Shown here: piece by piece, positions 61,601 to 64,000 of the stretch
How the letters are laid out: each line of letters opens with the position of its first letter
Numbering within the stretch: position 1 is the stretch's first letter
NCBI RefSeq assembly: GCF_947492365.1
Contig: NZ_CANLMB010000002.1
Span: 558,001-622,000 of the forward strand
DNA: 64,000 bases
Source of the DNA: an uncultured Erythrobacter sp.
GTDB taxonomy: Bacteria > Pseudomonadota > Alphaproteobacteria > Sphingomonadales > Sphingomonadaceae
Reading direction: 5' to 3'
The notes under the pieces: model-generated
What the model saw: only the letters and a program-made list of their open reading frames with translations
Told to the model about the DNA's origin: nothing
The model's database searches: none
Translations under genes and position numbers: made by a program

Positions 61601-62155
61601 GAAGGTCGCCCGTACAGCCTCGTATTCGACGATGGTCGCCCGTTCTTCAACGATTCCAACTCGCGTGAAGAGAATGCGCTGCTTTACGTGCCGACAGGTG
61701 TGAATGATCCGAACTTGTCGCCTAGCAGCGATCCTGCGGCGGTCACTGCTTTGCTTGCTGCTCTTAATGACGGCACCGGCATTGTCAGCAACCTGAACTG
61801 CAAGTTCACGCCGGGCCAGACGGTCGAGCGTAACCAGTGCCGTAATGGCTGGTCGTTCGATATGGACATGCGGTTCAGCCAGGAACTTCCGTTCATCGGC
61901 AGCCTTACCGGCATCACCGAAGACCGGATCGAACTGTTCGTCGACTTCGACAACTTCCTGAACCTGCTCGACGCTGGCTGGAACTCCCAGCGCGCGCTGG
62001 GCGGCTTTGACGGCCGTGTCGATCTGGTCGACGGCGCATTCGACGACGAAGGGCGCTATATCATCAGGAACTTCAATCCGGGCTCTGGTGAAGCGAATAC
62101 TTTCGAATCCTCCACCGCATGGCGGATCCAGATCGGTGCGCGTTACGAATTCTAA
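58688..62155 (+). CDS. Oar-like TonB-dependent outer-membrane receptor
   Basis: 1155 residues. Signal peptide (about 1-27) cut before Gln-Gln-Ile-Thr, then a carboxypeptidase-regulatory-like/Ig domain (about 30-120: Gly-Gln-Val-Thr-Asp-Ala-Asn-Gly, Gly-Tyr-Glu-Gly-Gln), a plug domain (about 125-270) and a long beta-barrel ending Ala-Arg-Tyr-Glu-Phe with terminal Phe. This layout is that of Oar-type receptors, whose ligands are proteins, peptides or unknown nutrients. Start chosen at ATG 58688 because it gives the signal peptide; the frame upstream is open by chance. Codon use is more C-rich and regular than the neighbours, which suggests high expression. Confidence 0.92.
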   Translation: MKLKYLLAASVVSLSAAATIATPAAAQQITSGVEGQVTDANGNALSGAMVTVVDTRTNQTSTTSADSSGNFRIQSLAPGGPYTVTVTADGYEGQTVEDVFTNISGNTGFSFELAQSTTGNTIIVTGARAQVTQIAVGPGTAFGTETLEAFPSITRDVRDIIRIDPRVSLERSNEVDRISCLGGNDRGNTFTVDGIVQSDVFGLNGTPFAARNSLPLPFDVVEQTSVEFAPFDVEYSDFTGCLVNVVTKAGTNRFSGSAFITYFDGGMQADSVEQADGSVDPFNAGEEKRWGVTLSGPIIPDRLFFSFGYEETDLGDGFNGGPGAPGVDFVTQAQFDRFAQIARDVYGQDIGGIPTQLPESNVRYFGRLDAQITDDHRLEATYQRLEETNIEPDFGRDNFGGFNSFEDEGTISDYYSVRLYSDWSDTVSTELRVSRAEVGDVQGPVGFGEAQAENPTVRLVVGVDGPGDIGTLSTGPGIFRSANQLDTKIDQARFIMSIDAGSGHFVKLGAEINDLEVFNLFAINATGSLYFQNLDDFAAGLLSPGDEFFPNNDEIFNGEAYAADINVAPGFDINNAAALFSRRTYSVFAQDEWQATDQLSLTAGVRVQLYDGDAPVANPLFGQRFGFTNANSFGSLDPVVLPRLAATYEFDNDGFLSSSRLTAGIGVFSGGDPVVFFSNAFSNNGFSTGLGTSNGCSDAELNRDANGQPQVLNNGNFTGLPQCVINIGEAQASQGRADVQSTDPDFDIPTAVRANIGFATQIGTESGFFSGWSLNLDYIYTRFNDTLSVVDLVQVVDTSLGNNGFTVDGRPIYRPIDPLNDGCNATLQGTGGTPPVWNGVTDACFGAINPDGSRGRGTGLDDFLQLTNGPSFDSHNASLILTKRFSEGLFTEGGSVNVNFGYAFSDSEQTINFRSSTAGSNFDNTPGFDRQNLGVSQSGFETRHNITASLFFREEFFEGFDTGLGIFFRASEGRPYSLVFDDGRPFFNDSNSREENALLYVPTGVNDPNLSPSSDPAAVTALLAALNDGTGIVSNLNCKFTPGQTVERNQCRNGWSFDMDMRFSQELPFIGSLTGITEDRIELFVDFDNFLNLLDAGWNSQRALGGFDGRVDLVDGAFDDEGRYIIRNFNPGSGEANTFESSTAWRIQIGARYEF

Positions 62156-62184
62156 TTCGTCGCGACCGAGTGACCAAAAGCGAG

Positions 62185-62212
62185 CGGCGGGGCCTTCGGG
62201 CTCCGCCGTTTG
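62185..62212 (+). terminator. Rho-independent terminator of the TonB receptor gene
   Basis: Stem CGGCGG-G-GCC/GGC-T-CCGCCG with loop TTCG (one G-T pair) at 62185-62208, followed by TTTGCGTTT. Starts 30 bp after the stop; convergent with the histidine kinase gene. Confidence 0.8.
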
Positions 62213-62245
62213 CGTTTGGGATGGGTATTAGATTGGACTACCGCC

Positions 62246-64000
62246 TTAACCGCGAGCGCGTGTGTCGATCGGATCGTCTGCCACGCTGAGCAATTCGAAT
62301 GCCAACGCTTCTCTGACTTCGCCGGACATGTTCATGCGCAGCGCGCGCTCGAACGCGGTGGCCTGATCGCCAAGCTCGGGTTCGCCAAAGATTGCTGCGG
62401 TTCCGGCCAGCTTGTGCACCAACCTGGCAAGGTCCTGCGCGCTTTCTTCATCGCCGCCCAGTTCGCCAAGCTTACCCGATTGCAGCGCCAGTCGCACAGC
62501 CTCGACCGCCTCGCTGCGCCGCTCGGTCCAGCGGCTGAGCAGGTCGGGGGAGTGCGATTGCAGACTGCCGCCTGTCTCGGATTGCGGAGGGGACGGCGCA
62601 GGACGTTTGGAGGGCATTGCGCTCTTGGATTCGTATCGGGGCTGGCCTTCAAATTGCGCGGTGTCGTGTGCGGATACCAACTCGTCACCCTGATCTGCCA
62701 GGTGGTCCTTCATGTCCGGCGCGTAACCGGCTTGAGCGTGATCCAGAGCATTGACCCGGCCATATTGCGGCATGTCAGCCTGAGACGTGATGTCGCCAAA
62801 ATCATCGGATTCTTCGCCCGCGTCGGCCTCGATAATGCGGGTGGGCAGCCATCGCCCCAGCGCGCGAGCGAGATCGGCAAAGACCAGCGGCTTGGCCAGA
62901 TGCGCCTGCATCCCGGCGTCGCGCGCGGCGGAGATATCCTCGGGGAAAGCGTTGGCGGTGAGCGCGACGATCGGCATGACATCGGGGGTGATCCCCTCAG
63001 CCCGAATGGCGCGGGTCGCGGCATAGCCGTCGCAGCCGGGCATCTGAATATCCATCAGCACCAGATCATAGGGCTTGCCGCGCATCACGCTGTCGATGAC
63101 CATCGCGATGGCTTCATTCCCGTCATGCGCAATTGCAACAGACTGCCCGCACCTTTCGAGCATTTCTGTGCCCAGCAGCCGGTTGACGTCATGGTCCTCG
63201 ACCAGCAACACGCGCGCCGATTGCGGCAGGTCTTGCGGCTCGACAATGGGCACCAGGCGCTCGGGCCGTTCTTCAGGTTCGGCATAAGTCGCGGGCAATG
63301 TCAGACGGAAGGTCGATCCCTTGCCCGGGTCGCTTTCGACTGTGATCGTGCCGCCGAGCAATTCTGCGAGTTGGCGCGAGATTGTCAGACCGAGTCCAGT
63401 CCCGCCAAAGCGGCGCGCCGTGTCGCTTTCCGCCTGCGTGAACGGGGCAAAGACCGTGTCGATCCGTGATTTGCTGATCCCGATCCCGGTGTCGCGCACC
63501 TCTAGGCAGAATTCCTCCGCATCGGCCCAATAGGAAACCTCAACTTCGCCGCGCTCGGTGAATTTGACTGCATTGCCGATCAGGTTGAGCGAGATCTGCC
63601 GCAAGCGCAGCGCATCGGTGACAACCCAGGGATGTTCGTCGAGATCAGTGCTTCGGTCTGAATCGGGTGCATCGCGCCGCTCAAACTCGATTCGCAGGCC
63701 CTTTTTCTCCGCCGCAGCACGGTGCAGCGCGGCGCATTCGGACAAAGTTGCATGAAGATCAACTGGGGTCTGGTCGATGTCGATCTGTCCCGCCTCGATC
63801 TTGGAAAGGTCGAGAATGTCGTTGAGCAGCATCATCATCGAGCGGCCGGACTGGACAATCATCTCGGTATGGCGGCGATGGTCTGGGGTCAGCTCGTCCT
63901 GCAGGATCAATTCGGCAAACCCGAGCACGCCGTTCATCGGTGTGCGGATCTCGTGGCTCATATTGGCGAGGAATTCCGATTTGGCACGAGCGGCGTTTTC
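62246..64000 (-). CDS. Hybrid histidine kinase with REC and Hpt domains, 5' end outside window
   Basis: At least 585 codons; the frame is open through the right edge (residues [10 protein letters not shown] before the H-box), so sensory input is missing. Visible: HisKA with [10 protein letters not shown], HATPase with Asn-Leu-Ile-Gly-Asn-Ala-Val-Lys-Phe and Gly-Gly-Thr-Gly-Leu-Gly-Leu, a receiver with Leu-Met-Asp-Ile-Gln-Met-Pro, and a C-terminal Hpt with Leu-Val-His-Lys-Leu-Ala-Gly. So it is a full phosphorelay in one chain. Signal and target are unknown. Confidence 0.93.
   Translation of the reverse strand, partial: ENAARAKSEFLANMSHEIRTPMNGVLGFAELILQDELTPDHRRHTEMIVQSGRSMMMLLNDILDLSKIEAGQIDIDQTPVDLHATLSECAALHRAAAEKKGLRIEFERRDAPDSDRSTDLDEHPWVVTDALRLRQISLNLIGNAVKFTERGEVEVSYWADAEEFCLEVRDTGIGISKSRIDTVFAPFTQAESDTARRFGGTGLGLTISRQLAELLGGTITVESDPGKGSTFRLTLPATYAEPEERPERLVPIVEPQDLPQSARVLLVEDHDVNRLLGTEMLERCGQSVAIAHDGNEAIAMVIDSVMRGKPYDLVLMDIQMPGCDGYAATRAIRAEGITPDVMPIVALTANAFPEDISAARDAGMQAHLAKPLVFADLARALGRWLPTRIIEADAGEESDDFGDITSQADMPQYGRVNALDHAQAGYAPDMKDHLADQGDELVSAHDTAQFEGQPRYESKSAMPSKRPAPSPPQSETGGSLQSHSPDLLSRWTERRSEAVEAVRLALQSGKLGELGGDEESAQDLARLVHKLAGTAAIFGEPELGDQATAFERALRMNMSGEVREALAFELLSVADDPIDTRARG

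Noticed and set aside
1-64000. CRISPR array
   Set aside because: I saw no run of evenly spaced direct repeats anywhere in the window.

Overview
The window looks like chromosomal DNA of an alphaproteobacterium of the order Sphingomonadales, probably Erythrobacteraceae. This is inferred from gene content, protein style and the GC-rich coding regions (adjacent hisC-tyrA and metX-metW, hflK-hflC-degP, an orphan Tat-exported molybdopterin subunit beside mrp and hemH, an Oar-like TonB receptor). No 16S gene is present to confirm it. Most of the window is ordinary core metabolism; four stretches are accessory or unusual.

Layout. 1-7824: partial YdcF-like gene, plsC, tyrA and hisC (minus) divergent from metX-metW (plus), a VOC protein, a GST and msrB. 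7825-12100: AT-richer region of minus-strand accessory genes, split by the 3' half of a CAU-anticodon tRNA, an apparent integration scar. 10732-15640: tightly coupled operon of HlyD adaptor, C39-peptidase ABC exporter, double-glycine-leader precursor, exported ClpP-fold protein and a two-helix membrane peptide. 15996-33496: PBP1A, DegP, HflC/HflK, Mrp, molybdopterin oxidoreductase, ferrochelatase, P450, an SdhE-unrelated SDHAF4/DUF1674 gene missed by length filters, an RsmB-type methyltransferase, MsrA, a nitrilase-family amidase and FolK.

33699-41675: tRNA-Lys(UUU) carries an integrated element of about 7.9 kb, bounded by an exact 51-bp duplication of the tRNA 3' part. It contains an excisionase-like gene, a PHP-plus-ABC-ATPase protein (TrlF type), an XRE regulator, unknown genes and a tyrosine integrase. 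A defence function for its cargo is likely but inferred.

41719-53710: membrane patatin-like phospholipase, a 1120-residue animal-type heme peroxidase with TPR-like N-terminus, a catalase-fold protein with the Thr-His pair known from coral allene oxide synthase, a DyP-type peroxidase and three unknown proteins. Three heme oxidoreductase families beside a lipase suggest a lipid-peroxide or oxylipin-like pathway; this is the strongest candidate for an undescribed system here.

53729-64000: EEP-family hydrolase, VUT/YhhQ transporter, NupC-type nucleoside transporter, a 2-oxoglutarate oxygenase, an Oar-like TonB receptor and the 3' part of a hybrid histidine kinase.

Palindromic repeats lie in the longer gaps between converging genes (1189-1408, 5276-5389, 18262-18376, 28102-28219). 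One family has different stem sequences in each copy but keeps its hairpins and linkers.
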